The notes: a model not told the origin generated them from the sequence alone. A DNA stretch of 64,000 nucleotides from Populus alba (GCF_005239225.2 NC_133288.1:7273035-7337034); one strand, 5' to 3'; shown: positions 12,051-23,349, counted from the first letter of the stretch. Translations and numbers: made by a program.

Positions 12051-12852
12051 ATTGTAATAGGGATTTGGATGGGCCGAGTGGGATTAGGATGCTGCTTTTC
12101 ACGTTCTTTGTCAAGTTTTATCCTCATAACTTTTATCTCATTCTTCTTAACCGCCAACTCTACTTCAATATCCTCGAAACCTCTCGTTTTACTTTCTTCT
12201 TTTGCAATCCCCGTCGAACGGCTTTCCAACTCCATATATTTCTTTTTCAAATCCTCATACTTCCCAATCCTATCCATCAGTTCGAACTGCACTTGTGCAT
12301 ATTTTTCTTGGTAATATTCTGCACTTCCTTGGCAATCGTTAAAGTCAATCTCCATTGCTTCAAGTCCAATCCAAACTCAATTCCTCCTAGCTCCTTCTCA
12401 CTTTCTTTCCTAGCAATCTTCTCCTCACCTAGCTTTAACTCAAGCTTTGTTATTCTCACATCTCTAGATTGTTTTTGCTTATCTAGAAATGCTCTCCTTT
12501 TATCCTCTTCCAACATCATTTCTTCCAACATCATTTCTTCCAACATTGCCTTGTTTTTTCTGCTTTTGCTCAACTCTATCCGAAGTTTTTCCACTTGTCT
12601 TCTCAACTCATTTTCATTATTTACCTTTTTTCTCTTAATAGGCTTTTCTACAGCTTGGGGATATTTGGCTCCTACACAAGGCATGGTTGAAGCAGCTAAG
12701 TCTCTCCATTTTGCATATCCTTCGCTTGCACTTGGATTTTTTAAACCTTCTATCTCAACCAAAACCAGATGCTTCCAATCTTGTTTGATGATCTCCAAAA
12801 CCTCTTCTGCAATGGGATTTTTGAACAAACCAAAGAATTGAGCAATTCCCAT
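12051..12852 (-). pseudogene. Coiled-coil region between ORF1 and gag
   Basis: Frames 12277-12852 and the upstream part of 11756-12355 encode a strongly charged helical protein. It has heptad-like Leu/Glu/Lys runs (NELRRQVEKLRIELSKSRK; a tandem EEMMLE repeat near 12510-12545; KKKYMELESRS). Predicted from composition, this is a long coiled coil. In the Ogre lineage a coiled-coil segment links the extra ORF1 to gag. The tandem 15-bp repeat (TTCTTCCAACATCAT, plus strand about 12513-12545) is a local duplication. The two frames are broken by one shift near 12320. Confidence 0.7.
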
Positions 12853-12867
12853 AGTCCTTGGAACAAA

Positions 12868-13903
12868 TTACATGGCCCCAAGTTGCCTTACCACTAGAGT
12901 AGAAGCATAACTCATATAACCTGTAATCCCTACTAATGGTACCCAACGTCTTTGTCCACAACTCATTAGGACTTTCACTGTCGTTACCCATAGGGCTCTC
13001 CACTTAAAATCACTGTTAGGCAAACCTTTTAATTTGTCAACCCAACCTTGGTTGTCTAGATCTCCCCATTCTTCTTCTTCTACTAACTTCAAGGGTCTTT
13101 GGGTGAACCACAAAAAAATATTAAAGACAGGTTTTTTTTGTTTCGATATGGCTAACCATCCAAATATACAACAATTACGTGCAACATCTCATTGCTCCTT
13201 TTCTAGTTCTCCTACAATGGTTAAGTGTCAAGATTGTTTCGGCTAAAATAGCAGCCACTAGATTGATTTGTGTATTCTCATACTCTATATAAGCAGCAAC
13301 GACCTCCAAACTCACTACACTAGTCTGGCTTGGGAACAACACAAGGCCAAATATACCCAAGGCAATCAATCTCTCTTTTTCTAATCCTAACTTCTTTTCC
13401 AATTCAATTTCTAGCATCCTCCATTTCAAACCGGTAGCATTCTTTTCCAAAAAAATTTCCAAGTTGGAGATTCTGAGCAGTTTTGACAGTTCGATGATGA
13501 TCTTGTCAGATCTCAAAGGCAAATAAATCCGATATAGATTGTTTGGAAACTCAGTTAACATCCCATCTTCCTCAACAGTGGGACATAGGTCTATGCTTCC
13601 AAAAGAAAAACACCGGTAGTCTGGATCCCAAAAATGAACTAAAGCTCGCATAGCTGGGCTTAAAACTTCTACCCTTGCAATTTCCACCAAATGTCCATAT
13701 TTCCTAAAAAATGCATCTTTATCTACATTCTGAAAATGAGTCGTTAACTTGTTCACCTCATTCATAATGCAATTCAGGTTCTTGATTGGTGACATCTTCT
13801 TAGCATCGCTTCTAAGGCAGTCTCTTTCAGTCAATTGTGACAATTCAAAATTTTTCCCATACTCTATGATGGAAGATTTAGTGATGGTGGCCATTTCGTT
13901 CAC
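12868..13903 (-). pseudogene. Ogre ORF1 (plant-mobile-domain-like protein), frameshifted
   Basis: Frame 13175-13903 (242 residues) contains SPAMRALVHFWDPDYRCFSF, then IDLCPTVEEDGMLTEFP. This is the WxP...F..DLCPTxEEY type of block found in ORF1 of Ogre elements and in related plant proteins annotated as DUF7745 or plant-mobile-domain-like (family attribution from memory). It continues in frame 12868-13113 with DFKWRALWVTTVKVLMSCGQ and WVPLVGITGYMSYASTLVVRQLG. The function of ORF1 in these elements is not established. The break lies in 13114-13174. Confidence 0.75.
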
Positions 13904-14395
13904 AAGTCCTGCAATTCAAGATGCCTTGGGGTTAGACTTGTTTTGATGCAAAAGATATTATAGAGCATACAACCTAAGGATAGGTTTTAGTTCCTTTACG
14001 TGAGACATAGGGTAGGTTTACTACTTGGTCTCTAAAACAGGGTTTCTTGCTGTCCTAGTGATCGTCCTCGTAAAGGCAATATGGAGGTTCAGCAGATAGT
14101 GGGAAGGCACATGTACCAATCACTATCAGTCTAAACACTCAGCAAATAGTTGGGATTTACACAAACTTAAACCTTGACTCAAGTCCTAAGGCAAGCTGCT
14201 AGTTCCCTACTTAATTTAAAGTTACATGTATGTGCCCTAAAAAAGATAATAATAATAAAGTGATGCATGACTATACCATGTATAACAGAATGTAAAGATG
14301 CATGCCAAAGCTTTTAAACAAAGTATCACTCATATAAGAAAACAAAAACCAATAACATATAGCATAAACAAACAAATTATCAAGCCTAGTCCTAA
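13904..14395 (-). other. 5' leader of the Ogre-like element
   Basis: This is untranslated sequence between the PBS and ORF1. It contains no recognisable coding block. Parts resemble the short internal region of the second element (compare ACCTTGACTCAAG near 14170 with the reverse-oriented block near 30895). Confidence 0.6.
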
Positions 14396-14414
14396 GTCCC
14401 TAGTGGAGTCGCCA
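14396..14414 (-). promoter_or_regulatory. tRNA primer-binding site
   Basis: The minus strand reads TGGCGACTCCACTAGGGAC, three bases from the end of the 5' LTR. The beginning TGG is complementary to a tRNA CCA end. This sequence family is the PBS of Ogre/Tat elements, reported as complementary to a tRNA-Arg; I could not align the tRNA here. Diverged versions occur at 30713-30730 and 35105-35123. Confidence 0.85.
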
Positions 14415-14417
14415 TCC

Positions 14418-17359
14418 TGTCGCTCCCTTACGGCATCGCGACGACCCTCGATTGATTTCAGGTTTTTTTTGTGTGTAAAGGAGTCGCCACCTAGTATTTT
14501 GGTCACTAGGAACCCTAACTGGTCTTTCAGAGATTCTAAGGCAATGGACTGGTTGCGTAAAGGGAAGGTATTAGCACCCCTAGTACGCCCTACCTAAGGT
14601 AAGTTGCTTGGTGTTTGGTTTGCTTTATAATTATTATGGTGTTAGAGTTTTCTAATCCCATTAGTTTTCCTAGGTTTGATTTAAACTAAATTTATTATGA
14701 TAGAAATCCAAGGAGATTCCATGTGCTTCGAAAGCTCATTTTTCCTTTAGTATTTCAAGAGTTTGTGACTCGTAAATCGCAAGGAGGAGGGATAAAATTT
14801 TAGAAATCTAGGGCGCTTAAAAAAAACCTATTTTTTTAGTGTTTTATACTCTCACGGCTCGTGAATCGTGGAGTAAAATTTTTTGAAATATCCTCGATTA
14901 CAATCAAGGCTTCTTTCAAGGATGTGTGCAGATTTATTATTCCCAATAATATTTTGGATATTCATCCTTTAAGGATTTCTTTATCCAAACATTAGCGGTG
15001 AATAATAGATGAATTCCCCCTCCAAAATAATATTTTTAATTTTTTTGGAATACTGGCCAATACCCATTGGAGTTTTACAAACATGTTGTAAAATCTAGAA
15101 ATACAAGAATTTTCTTTTTGTTTAAGAAATCCATGCGAAAAAACATTTTCAAAACTTCCAATATTTTTTGTATATATAAAAAAAGAGCGTTCAAAACATG
15201 TTAGGGTATTGGCCGTATGCAACACACAAGAAAACAATTTTTGATATATATGTATATTTGCCGCAGTTGCGTCGAAAGCTGGGTATTCTAACTACGAGAT
15301 TGGTATATATTTTTTTACAAAAAAAATATTCTAGAAAATAAATCTCTTTCTCTTTCTCTTTCTTTTACTTTTTCAAAAAAAAAAAAGAAATAGGTCCGGC
15401 TGGGTCACTTGCCTCAACAGGGGATCTGGCTAGACACAAACTTTAAATAGACTGTTTAAGTGAATTATAATTCACTTGAATAGTAACCACAAAAAGATGC
15501 ACAGTAACATGTATAATTAAAATGCAAAGCAGAGAGAATGCATAGACTTACCTGGCGCTGAAACAGGCAAAGGAGATGGCACTGCAGTTGCTGTACCGGG
15601 TTGCTGGCTACTAGTTCTGGCGAAAAAAACAATGGCCACGCTGGTTTTGGCCTCTTTTCCTTGCTTCTTCCTGTTTTCTTCTCTTCTTTTTTCCTCTTTC
15701 TCTGTTCTGCTTTCTTTTTCCTTTTGTTCTCTTTTCATAGTAACGAACAAAAACTCTTGTTCTCTATGTTTTTATCTGCACGTCTTTGGCTATTTTTTTG
15801 TTGTTTTCTCTTCGTTTTTCTCTTCTTTTTTTGCTCTCTTTTTGCTGCCCCCGTTAGGTCATTAGAAGGGCTTATATATAGTCTAAATATGTCTCTATTT
15901 AGGAAAGATTCAATGCATTAATTCTAGAATGCAAATTCCCACTGATTTGCAGAAAAAAAAACACAAAAAGAAAACTTAAATATTCTGATTCTAATGTCTG
16001 ATTTCTTTCCATTTTTTAGAGAATGGTGTGGCTTCTTTTCTTTCCTTCCATAGGGCCAGCTGCTCCCTTTGAAATGAGGCAATAAAAACGTGGTTGCAGC
16101 TCCAAAAATCAGGCTAAAGGAAAAACAACAGGAATTTACAAAGAACAAAAGGAAAGAAATCAGATGGAAGGTGCAACTGCAAAGTCCTATTTTCCTTATT
16201 CAGTGTGGTAAAATGATGATCCAGCCCCCCTCTCCAGCTTTCAATATCCTTCTTCAATTAAATCCCTTATTTTAGCACTTTTCGATTCAATCCTTGGTCC
16301 AAAAAAAATTGTTCGAATCAGTCCCGCGAACTTGGGCTAGATCCTTCACGCGGCAGAATTCTCTACCTTCACGTTAGATATTCAAACAGGAATATCTTGA
16401 GCTTCTGATATCGAGATCAAGTGATTCAAAAGCCCAAAATTATCTACGTGTCTAGGACTACAACTTTGATGAAGGAGTCAAAGTGAGATAAAATCATTTT
16501 ACAGAACGAAATCTAGCAGTAATCTAGTTGGTCAAAAAGGGTATCTTGTTCTAATTCAGAAGCTGACCATGCTGAGCGTCCCGATATGACTGAGAGTATG
16601 GACTAAGAACAAAAATCACAAAATTTGTGATGAAAATATAGTTTTTTTAGTGCAGACTCAGGTCAATATCCTTCTCGCGGCAGAATTCTCTACCTTCATG
16701 TTAGATATTCAAACAGGAATATCTTGAGCTTTTGATATCAAAATCAAGCAATTCAAAAGCCCAAAATCATCTACGCGTCTAGGACTACAACTTTGATGAA
16801 GATTCAAAGTGAGATAAAATCGTTTTAGATAACATAATCTGTCTATAATCTAGTTGGTAAAAAAAGTTCTTGATCTGACAATGCTGAGCATCCAAATCTG
16901 ACTGAGAATCTGCTCTAAGAACAATGATCCCTAGGACCTAACAAAGGTGTATATCAATTTTTCAACATGTCATGAGTGACAGAATATAGCTAGGATGGTC
17001 AAATATCGTACAAAATCGAGTCAGAATCAGAGCCTAATTTGGAACAAAAAATTACAATAGCAGCAGAACAATTTTTTTAGTGCAAATTCTCAGAGATTTA
17101 TTCAACCTTAATGACCAGATAAAAAAGGAGCAAATTTAGCATTACGACGATTCCTGATCAACCAAGAAAACCTGATGATTTTGGTAGCAAAGGGGAAGGA
17201 TAAAAAGAGCAGAAAACAGCTCAAACAAGGTTTTGAAAAAAAATATTTCTTTATGTGCTTTTGTCAATCTTCTTGCGAACATGAGATAAAGTCCTACACT
17301 TTATTCAAAAGAGGTATTCACTGTCTCCAGCATGTGGGGTCCAAAGTTGAATAACAACA
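14418..17359 (-). repeat. 5' LTR of the Ogre-like element
   Basis: The copy is 2942 bp long, more complete than its partner at 667-3331. It contains a tandem duplication of about 327 bp inside U3: the block CGGCAGAATTCTCTACC followed by GATATTCAAACAGGAATATC occurs at 16351 and again at 16678. The left LTR has both copies too, so the duplication predates this insertion. A TATA-like stretch lies at 15871-15880. Confidence 0.93.
15870..15880 (-). promoter_or_regulatory. Putative TATA box of the LTR promoter
   Basis: On the minus strand the sequence is TATATATAAGC. It is conserved in the other LTR at about 2161-2171. Its location splits the LTR into a long U3 (17359 down to here) and R-U5. It would drive minus-strand transcription of the element. 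The assignment rests on sequence and position only. Confidence 0.5.
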
Positions 17360-17465
17360 GACTGTAAAGTGTTTTCCGTTGATCAACTTTTCTAATGGCA
17401 AACAAATACAAAAAAGTTTGGAGAGTAATTTCCCGGAAACCACTTTCCGGAAAACAAATACACTC

Positions 17466-18176
17466 TCTAAATATAAAAAATTAAAAACATCTTCAATAAA
17501 AAATAGTTTGAAAACTAGAGCATTTTAATTTTTTTTTTTAATCTTAAACCTGATCCAATGATCCGTGGGATTGATATTAATTTTTTTTTTAAAGAAATTG
17601 AACGATTTTATTTTGATGAAAAGATTGACAGGTTGAGGAACTTTCAATTCCTTATTGGCGGGCGGTAGCTAGGAAAAGCCATGCTGGTAAGTTTCTACCA
17701 TCATTCAGCATCATGGATTTTTTTTAATTGTGTTTGAACATGTTGTTGAAATTATAATTTTTTAAAATATAATTTTTTTATTTTTTATTTTTATATCATT
17801 TTAATATGTTGGTGTTAAAAAATAATTTTATTAAAATAAAAAATTATTATTTTAATATATTTTCTATTTAAAAACATTTTAAATTACAACCATACTTCTA
17901 AAAAACCTCTTTAACAAAACAATATTTTCGAAGAATTTACCGTGGCTGCTTTTGCATTTGTGTACAATTCACCAAATTCATCATTTTGATATGCATTGAA
18001 AAGATCAAACAATATTTCCTTGTGCACTGGAGGGAGTGAAATATCGTGAGCGAGCACTTTAGAATGGTCATTCATTTTCAGAAACGTTGAGAAGTCCAAA
18101 AGATTGTGGATAGGAACAGGGGCGGAACTAGGAGAGCAAGCAGTAGCCTGGGATCTACAAAACATTTTAAAGTTTT
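17466..18176. repeat. Segment duplicated at 56588-56945
   Basis: The blocks AAACATCTTCAATAAAAAAT, GACAGGTTGAGGAACTTTCA, CTTATTGGCGGGCGGTAGCT and TGTACAATTCACCAAATTCA occur here and, in the same order, at 56588-56945. The minus strand has an 84-codon frame (17911-18165) containing the segment LPPVHKEILFDLFNAYQNDE. I do not recognise it, and the other copy is shorter and diverged. It may be an exon remnant of an unidentified gene or part of an uncharacterised repeat. Confidence 0.75.
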
Positions 18177-18239
18177 TATTATTTAGTATTTAAACATAAG
18201 GTAGTAAAATATCTTTTATTTTAAATAAATATTTTTTTT

Positions 18240-18830
18240 AATAATATATCTTATTATATTAATTTTACCCTCTCCTTGTAAATAATATCAGTTCCGCCAC
18301 GAAAGATTTGACCAGGTAAAGCACCAAAAGATAGTCATCAAAGAGAATATTGGGCAGCGCACACCAAAAAGGTAAATCAGGTTCTTTTTTAGGTTAGAGG
18401 CTGAAATATAGAAAAGAAGGGATTGCCCCATCAAAGCTAAATATCATGTGAAACAAAAACCAAACCACCTAAATTTGGCCACTACTGCCCACTTGATATT
18501 CAGATCAAAGAGGATCGATGACGTAGAGCAAAACAAAAAGAAGAAGAATATCTTCTATATTATATATTATATAAGATTGTGTTTGTAAAAAATAAATTTT
18601 AGAAAATTATTTTTTTAATTTTCCTTGTTTATTTGCTATTGAAAAAGTTGGTTAACAAAAAATATTTTTTTAAAAATTATAAAAAATTTAAAAATATCAA
18701 ATTATTTACTAATTATATTAAATTTTAACATATGTTATTATATTAATTTTAACCTACTCTAATAAATAATATTAGTTCCGCCGCGGAAGATTTGACCAGG
18801 TAAAGCAGCAAAAGGTAGTCATCAAAGAGA
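18240..18830 (+). repeat. Direct repeat flanking 18346-18729
   Basis: About 100 bp at 18240-18345 recurs at 18730-18830 (AGATTTGACCAGGTAAAGCA, then TAGTCATCAAAGAGA), with a few substitutions. The 380 bp between the copies is AT-rich and has no recognisable gene. This looks like a local duplication or the two ends of a decayed element. Confidence 0.7.
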
Positions 18831-18899
18831 GTTTAAAGATTACAACCTACTTTTCCAGAGATACTTGCAAAAGATACTAGAGAGTACGTAAGGCAACAT

Positions 18900-19520
18900 T
18901 TACAGTCCGTTTGTCTATGCGGCTGCGGCTATGTTTTATTTAAAACGCAGTTCGCAGTCATTTGGTAATAAGTGATTTACTGTATATGGGACCCATATAA
19001 TTTTTGTATTTAAAATGCTGAAACAAAAAAACAACGAAAACATGTTTTTTGTTCTCTGCGGCTAATAAAAACTAAGGAACTTGCACTGTTCATAAGTGAA
19101 TTGCAATATTTTTTTTCTCGAAAACTAGTATAGAGTGAATTAAATTCACTCGCACAGTAATATCAATTTTGAAGTTTTTATCGAATGAATTTTGTACGTA
19201 ATGAAATTATAAATAGTTTAATAGAATAATAAAAATATTTTATATAAAGTATTATTTTTTTCATGATGTAATAAGAGTAATTAATTTTACAATATTTAAA
19301 TTTAAAACCATCAATATTAATATATATTTTTTTAAAATTATTTTATAACCTCAATTTGAAAAGCATTTTTTAAACTAAACACATTAAACTACTTTTTCTT
19401 CAACCTCAATTTCAACCACAGTTTTAACCAAACACTCATTTTTTCAAATCAACCTCAACTAAAAATACTTTTTATAAAACAATTTTTTTCAAACCATAAC
19501 CACAACAGCTACGCATGAAC
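18900..19520. mobile_element. Candidate MITE with imperfect terminal inverted repeats
   Basis: The left side reads GTTTGTCTATGCGGCTGCGG (from about 18910) and the right side TTTCAAACCATAACCACAAC followed by AGCTACGCATGAAC (about 19487-19522). The right side is an imperfect inverse of the left. The interior is AT-rich without coding content. I could not find a clean target-site duplication, so the borders are approximate. Confidence 0.35.
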
Positions 19521-19849
19521 TGAAGTGATTTTCTGGAAATTATGACATGGCATTGCACCCTTAAAGACAAAGACAAAGTTGGCTGTTTGCCGACGTGACT
19601 TGTTTGATAGAAGGGTAATTATTTGCGGGATGAAATCAATATATATTAAAGGAATATATTTGTTTTTTTTTTTTTTTTTGCTGTCATATTCTTAGGCATG
19701 CACTCTCTCTTAGTTATGATTTTGACGCGAACTTTTTTCTTAATTGAGGATGAATATTCTAGATCACTATTTGAAACCATTGTAAACATATAATATAAGA
19801 TATTCATCAAGGAAAAGTTGTGAAGAACACTGGGACGCTGGATTGTTTC

Positions 19850-19857
19850 TATAAATA
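19850..19857 (+). promoter_or_regulatory. Putative TATA box of the terpene synthase gene
   Basis: TATAAATA lies 88 bp upstream of the chosen start codon, giving an expected transcription start near 19880-19885 and a 5' leader of about 60 bases. The surrounding sequence shows no competing ATG before 19945. Confidence 0.65.
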
Positions 19858-19944
19858 CTACCCCAACCCATGCTATTTGATCATATCTAGCCTCAAACAC
19901 CGGACTCAGTTCCTTAAATCTTGTTGAGTAGTTTCAAATAAGAG

Positions 19945-22614
19945 ATGGCCCTTCAAGAATCAACCCCAAAAGCTCAATTTCGCCGAACAGCAGAGTTTCA
20001 TCCTTCTGTATGGGGTGATTACTTCATCAACAAGGCTCCTTGCGATGAGGTAAAGCAATTACTTATGCAAGTATAAATTCATATTTATTATGTCTTAATT
20101 TGTAGAAATAGTGGATTGGAAGAAAGTGAAATGCTAGGCATCCACCTTCCAAATGTTTCACGAACCATCTTTTTTATTCTTCTCCTTTTCAATCCATTTT
20201 ATCCCACCTAACGTTACCATAGCAGTTCAGCTTCTATTAAAATTTTCCATGAAAAATATTTGCTGCTCAATGTAGATGTAATAGAATACATGCAGGCATT
20301 GAGTTATATGCACTCTAATAAGTATCTATTAATTTCATTTCCTCAGATGCTATTCAGCGCCTGGATTAAGGAAGTTGAGGTGCTGAAAGAAGAAGTGAGG
20401 ACCATGCTTACAAGCGCCACTCTAAAACCATCAGAAAAGCTGAAGTTGATGGACATTGTCCTTCGGCTAGGCATTGGTTACCATTTTGAAGGAGAATTTA
20501 ATGGCATAATAGAGCACGCATACAATACTTACCATGACAACAACTTCGACGATGACCTCTTTACAGTTGCTCTTCGATTTCGATTACTTAGAGAGTATGG
20601 ATACAATGTTTCAAGTGGTAAGTTGTCCATCTCGCTAAGTTTATATGAAGCTTATTGATGATGTGGAATAAAATAAGCTTATCGATTTCGATTTGTTGTG
20701 TGTTCTTATCATCCTGTTCTTGACATTATGTGTCCTTGTTTGTGAAACAGATATATTCAACGAGTTCAAGGATGGAAAAGGCAACTTCAAGGACAATCTT
20801 ATTGATGATGTGGAAGGCTTGCTAAGTTTATATGAAGCTTCTGTCCTCGGTGGTCATGGAGAAGAAACGCTAGATAAAGCTCTTTCCTTTTGCAAAACTC
20901 ACCTCGAGTCCGCGGTTGCTCATCTGGTCTCTCCTCTTGCTGACAAAGTAAGTCGTGCTTTGAAGCGGCCTCTCCTCAAAGGCGTTCCAAAGCATGAGCA
21001 ATGGCACCACATCCTTATCTACCAGCAAGACGAAGCTTGCCCTGGAGCTGTTCTAAAGCTAGCAAAGTTGGATTTCAATGTATTGCAAAAGTGCTACCAG
21101 GACGAGCTGAGGATTATCTCTAGGTAAGTTATTAATTTAAGTAGAATTCCTACGCAAAAATAAGAGTTCAACGAGAGTACTGGACATGTTGGTGCATGTA
21201 TTGTAGGTGGTGGATAGACTTGGACTTTGCTACAAAGCTACCCTTTGCTCGAGACAGAGTGATTGAGTGCTTTTTTTGGGGACTGGGAGCATTTCTTGAG
21301 CCACAATTTGTACTTGCAAGGAGGTTCATAACAAAAGTACTTGTACTTTTGTCCATATTGGATGACATATATGACGTGCACGGAACGATTGAAGAACTTG
21401 AGCTTTTCACCGAAAAGATTGAAAGGTTTAGTTGTTGGATATAATTGTATGAAGTTAATTCATTGACTGCGAACGCATATTATGAAGTTAGAATAATATT
21501 ATCGATTTTCAGGTGGGATACTAGCATGGAAGATCTGCCAGATTACATGAAATTGTTTTTTGAGGCATTAATTGGTTTCTTCGATGAAATTGAGCAAGAG
21601 ACAGCGAAGGAAGGAAGACCATACTGCGTGCACTACTGTAGAGAAATGGTATGCATGTTTCTAATTCATTCTATGTTTCGTGAACAGGCATTTGTTCGCA
21701 TATCTGACAAAGAAAACCAAACTAACTTACTTGGTATATAATGATTTATGCCATAGTTGAAGAATCAAGCAAGGGCCTACCTTACTGAAGCTAGATGGTT
21801 CAACCATGACTGTGTTCCACAACTGGAGGAATACAGGCGTGCTGGTCTGTATACTTCTTGTTCGCCCATGTCCGCAGTGGCATGGATATGTGGGATGGCA
21901 GAAACAGGTTCAAAGGAGGCATTTGAGTGGATGTCCAAAAATCCTAAAATCGTGGTTGCGTCATCTGATATCGGTAGGCTCATGGATGACATTACATCCC
22001 ATGAGGTACGAAAATAGTCATTGACAAGCAACTAAATCCCAAGACATTTCCTTCCTTCTCAGCAGAGGAACACTGTTAAAAGTGTTTATTGACAACAATT
22101 ATGGATCGAACTCGTCGCTGCTTTGCTTAGAATAGTTCACTTCTTGCAATATATATGCTTATAGACCTACACTTTAGAATTTAATTGTATTTTACACCAG
22201 CTTAATTAAATTTGACTAAAGGTGCACCCAACAACACGCCTGCTTTAATACTTAAGAATAAGTTAACATAAAATAAAAAAAACATTGCTAACAGCTATCT
22301 GGTTTGAAATGCAGTTTGAGCAAGAAAGAGGACATGTTGCGTCAGCTGTTGAGTGCTGCATGAAGCAATATGGGGTTTCAAAGGAAGAAGCATATGACAT
22401 GTTGAGAAAGATGGTTGAAAGTGATTGGAAAGACATAAATGAGGAGCTTCTCAAGCCATCTACTGTTCCTAGGCAAATCTTGATACTTATGCTTAATCTA
22501 GCTCGTATCATCGACGTTCTATACAAGGATCATGATGGCTATACAGAGGCCAGGAACACGACGAAGGAATTGCTGACTGCTTTCCTCGTAGATCCCCTTC
22601 CAGTTGTAGCATGA
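19945..22614 (+). CDS. Terpene synthase, TPS-a type (probable sesquiterpene synthase), 7 exons
   Basis: Exons: 19945-20049, 20347-20617, 20751-21123, 21207-21425, 21513-21648, 21757-22005 and 22315-22614. All introns are GT-AG and phases match, giving 550 residues, the usual length for a plant cytosolic sesquiterpene synthase. Seven exons is the usual class III TPS gene layout. Motifs: RRx8W at residues 12-22 ([11 protein letters not shown]), RDR at 265-267, the metal-binding DDIYD at 302-306, and an NSE/DTE-type motif DDITSHEFE at 445-453, split by the last intron. The enzyme would ionise a prenyl diphosphate, probably farnesyl diphosphate, and cyclise it. The tandem arginines lie close to the N-terminus, so there is no room for a plastid transit peptide and a cytosolic location is expected. 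There are no in-frame stops. The product cannot be deduced from sequence. The start of exon 2 (ATG after CAG) is the least certain junction. The gene stands alone between transposons. Confidence 0.94.
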
Positions 22615-22631
22615 TGGTGTTGCCTTATGAT

Positions 22632-22637
22632 AATAAA
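22632..22637 (+). promoter_or_regulatory. Polyadenylation signal of the terpene synthase gene
   Basis: AATAAA lies 18 bases after the stop codon, followed by AT-rich sequence. Its position is consistent with a short 3' UTR, although plant signals are loose. Confidence 0.5.
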
Positions 22638-22959
22638 TATATAAATTGGTATAAATAATTGTCGGGTTTGTTTCAAACAAACCTTTAGAAGAAAAATCAC
22701 GCAGTTGGTAACTCCATTGGAACTAGCTACCAGTTAGATCCCCAAGTCGCATGCGGCTGGGAACCTGGGGTGATTGTTTCTTTAATTTACGTATTTTCTA
22801 ATATTGTACTTCCTTTTCTTTGCTTTTGGGTAAATTATAATAAAGTCCCATGATCCTTTGGATTTTTCGAAAATGCAATCTACTATTATATGGTGTGATA
22901 ATATTATATGGTGCAAGGACAGCTTATTTTGATCAATAAATTACGAGTTGTTCTTTCAT

Positions 22960-23143
22960 TTTTTTTTTTTTGTAATCCGGGATGTCCGGGCTAGCTTACG
23001 CGTACCATGACTAATTCTCGGGCCCACTGAACATCCTGCAAGCCCAGTAGGCAGGTAAGACACCGCGAGGATGATAGACTGATACTCTTGAGGATCGAAC
23101 TTGGTACAGTCGCAAAGTTGACCACTAAATTAGACCTCAAGTG
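22960..23143 (-). mobile_element. tRNA-derived SINE
   Basis: On the minus strand the element starts near 23143, has an A-box-like TTTAGTGGTCAAC (23113-23130) and a B-box GTTCGATCC (23092-23100, matching the GTTCRANNC consensus), and ends in a run of 13 A (22959-22971). Flanking TTCTTTCAT (about 22951-22959) and TGTCTTTCAT (23149-23158) look like a target-site duplication. The A-B spacing is shorter than in a tRNA gene. It sits just downstream of the terpene synthase. Confidence 0.78.
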
Positions 23144-23349
23144 TTTTTGTCTTTCATCTTTGTTTCATGTATTCCATGTTGTTAGAATTCCGAGACTATT
23201 GACTCGACGCTTTACTTCTAGACTCAAAACCTTGTTGGGCTTCCTAAATGAATTGAGTTATATGTAAATAAGAGTACAATGACATGCATACGGAGATCTA
23301 AAGAGAATAATTTTAAGAGAGAGAAAAAAAAAACTAGAGAGAAAGTAAA

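Larger units (their letters stand above)
667..17359 (-). mobile_element. Full-length Ogre/Tat-lineage Ty3/gypsy LTR retrotransposon
   Basis: The element is bounded by a perfect 5-bp target-site duplication, GACTG at 662-666 and 17360-17364. Its LTRs (667-3331 and 14418-17359) start TGTCGC and end AACAACA on the plus strand, that is TGTTGTT...GCGACA in element orientation. The order on the minus strand is 5' LTR, PBS, ORF1, coiled-coil region, gag, protease, RT, RNaseH, integrase, 66-bp tandem array, polypurine tract, 3' LTR. Very long LTRs, an extra ORF before gag, and variable tandem repeats in the 3' untranslated region are established hallmarks of the Ogre/Tat lineage. Many frameshifts and stops mean it is no longer autonomous. 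The LTRs differ at roughly one base in twenty in stretches compared by eye, plus large indels, so the insertion is not recent. Confidence 0.93.

Noticed and set aside
17911..18165. 84-codon minus-strand frame as a small gene
   Set aside because: The copy at 56760-56900 is diverged and truncated, there are no recognisable motifs or splice context, and the flanks are repeats. Kept as a duplicated segment only.
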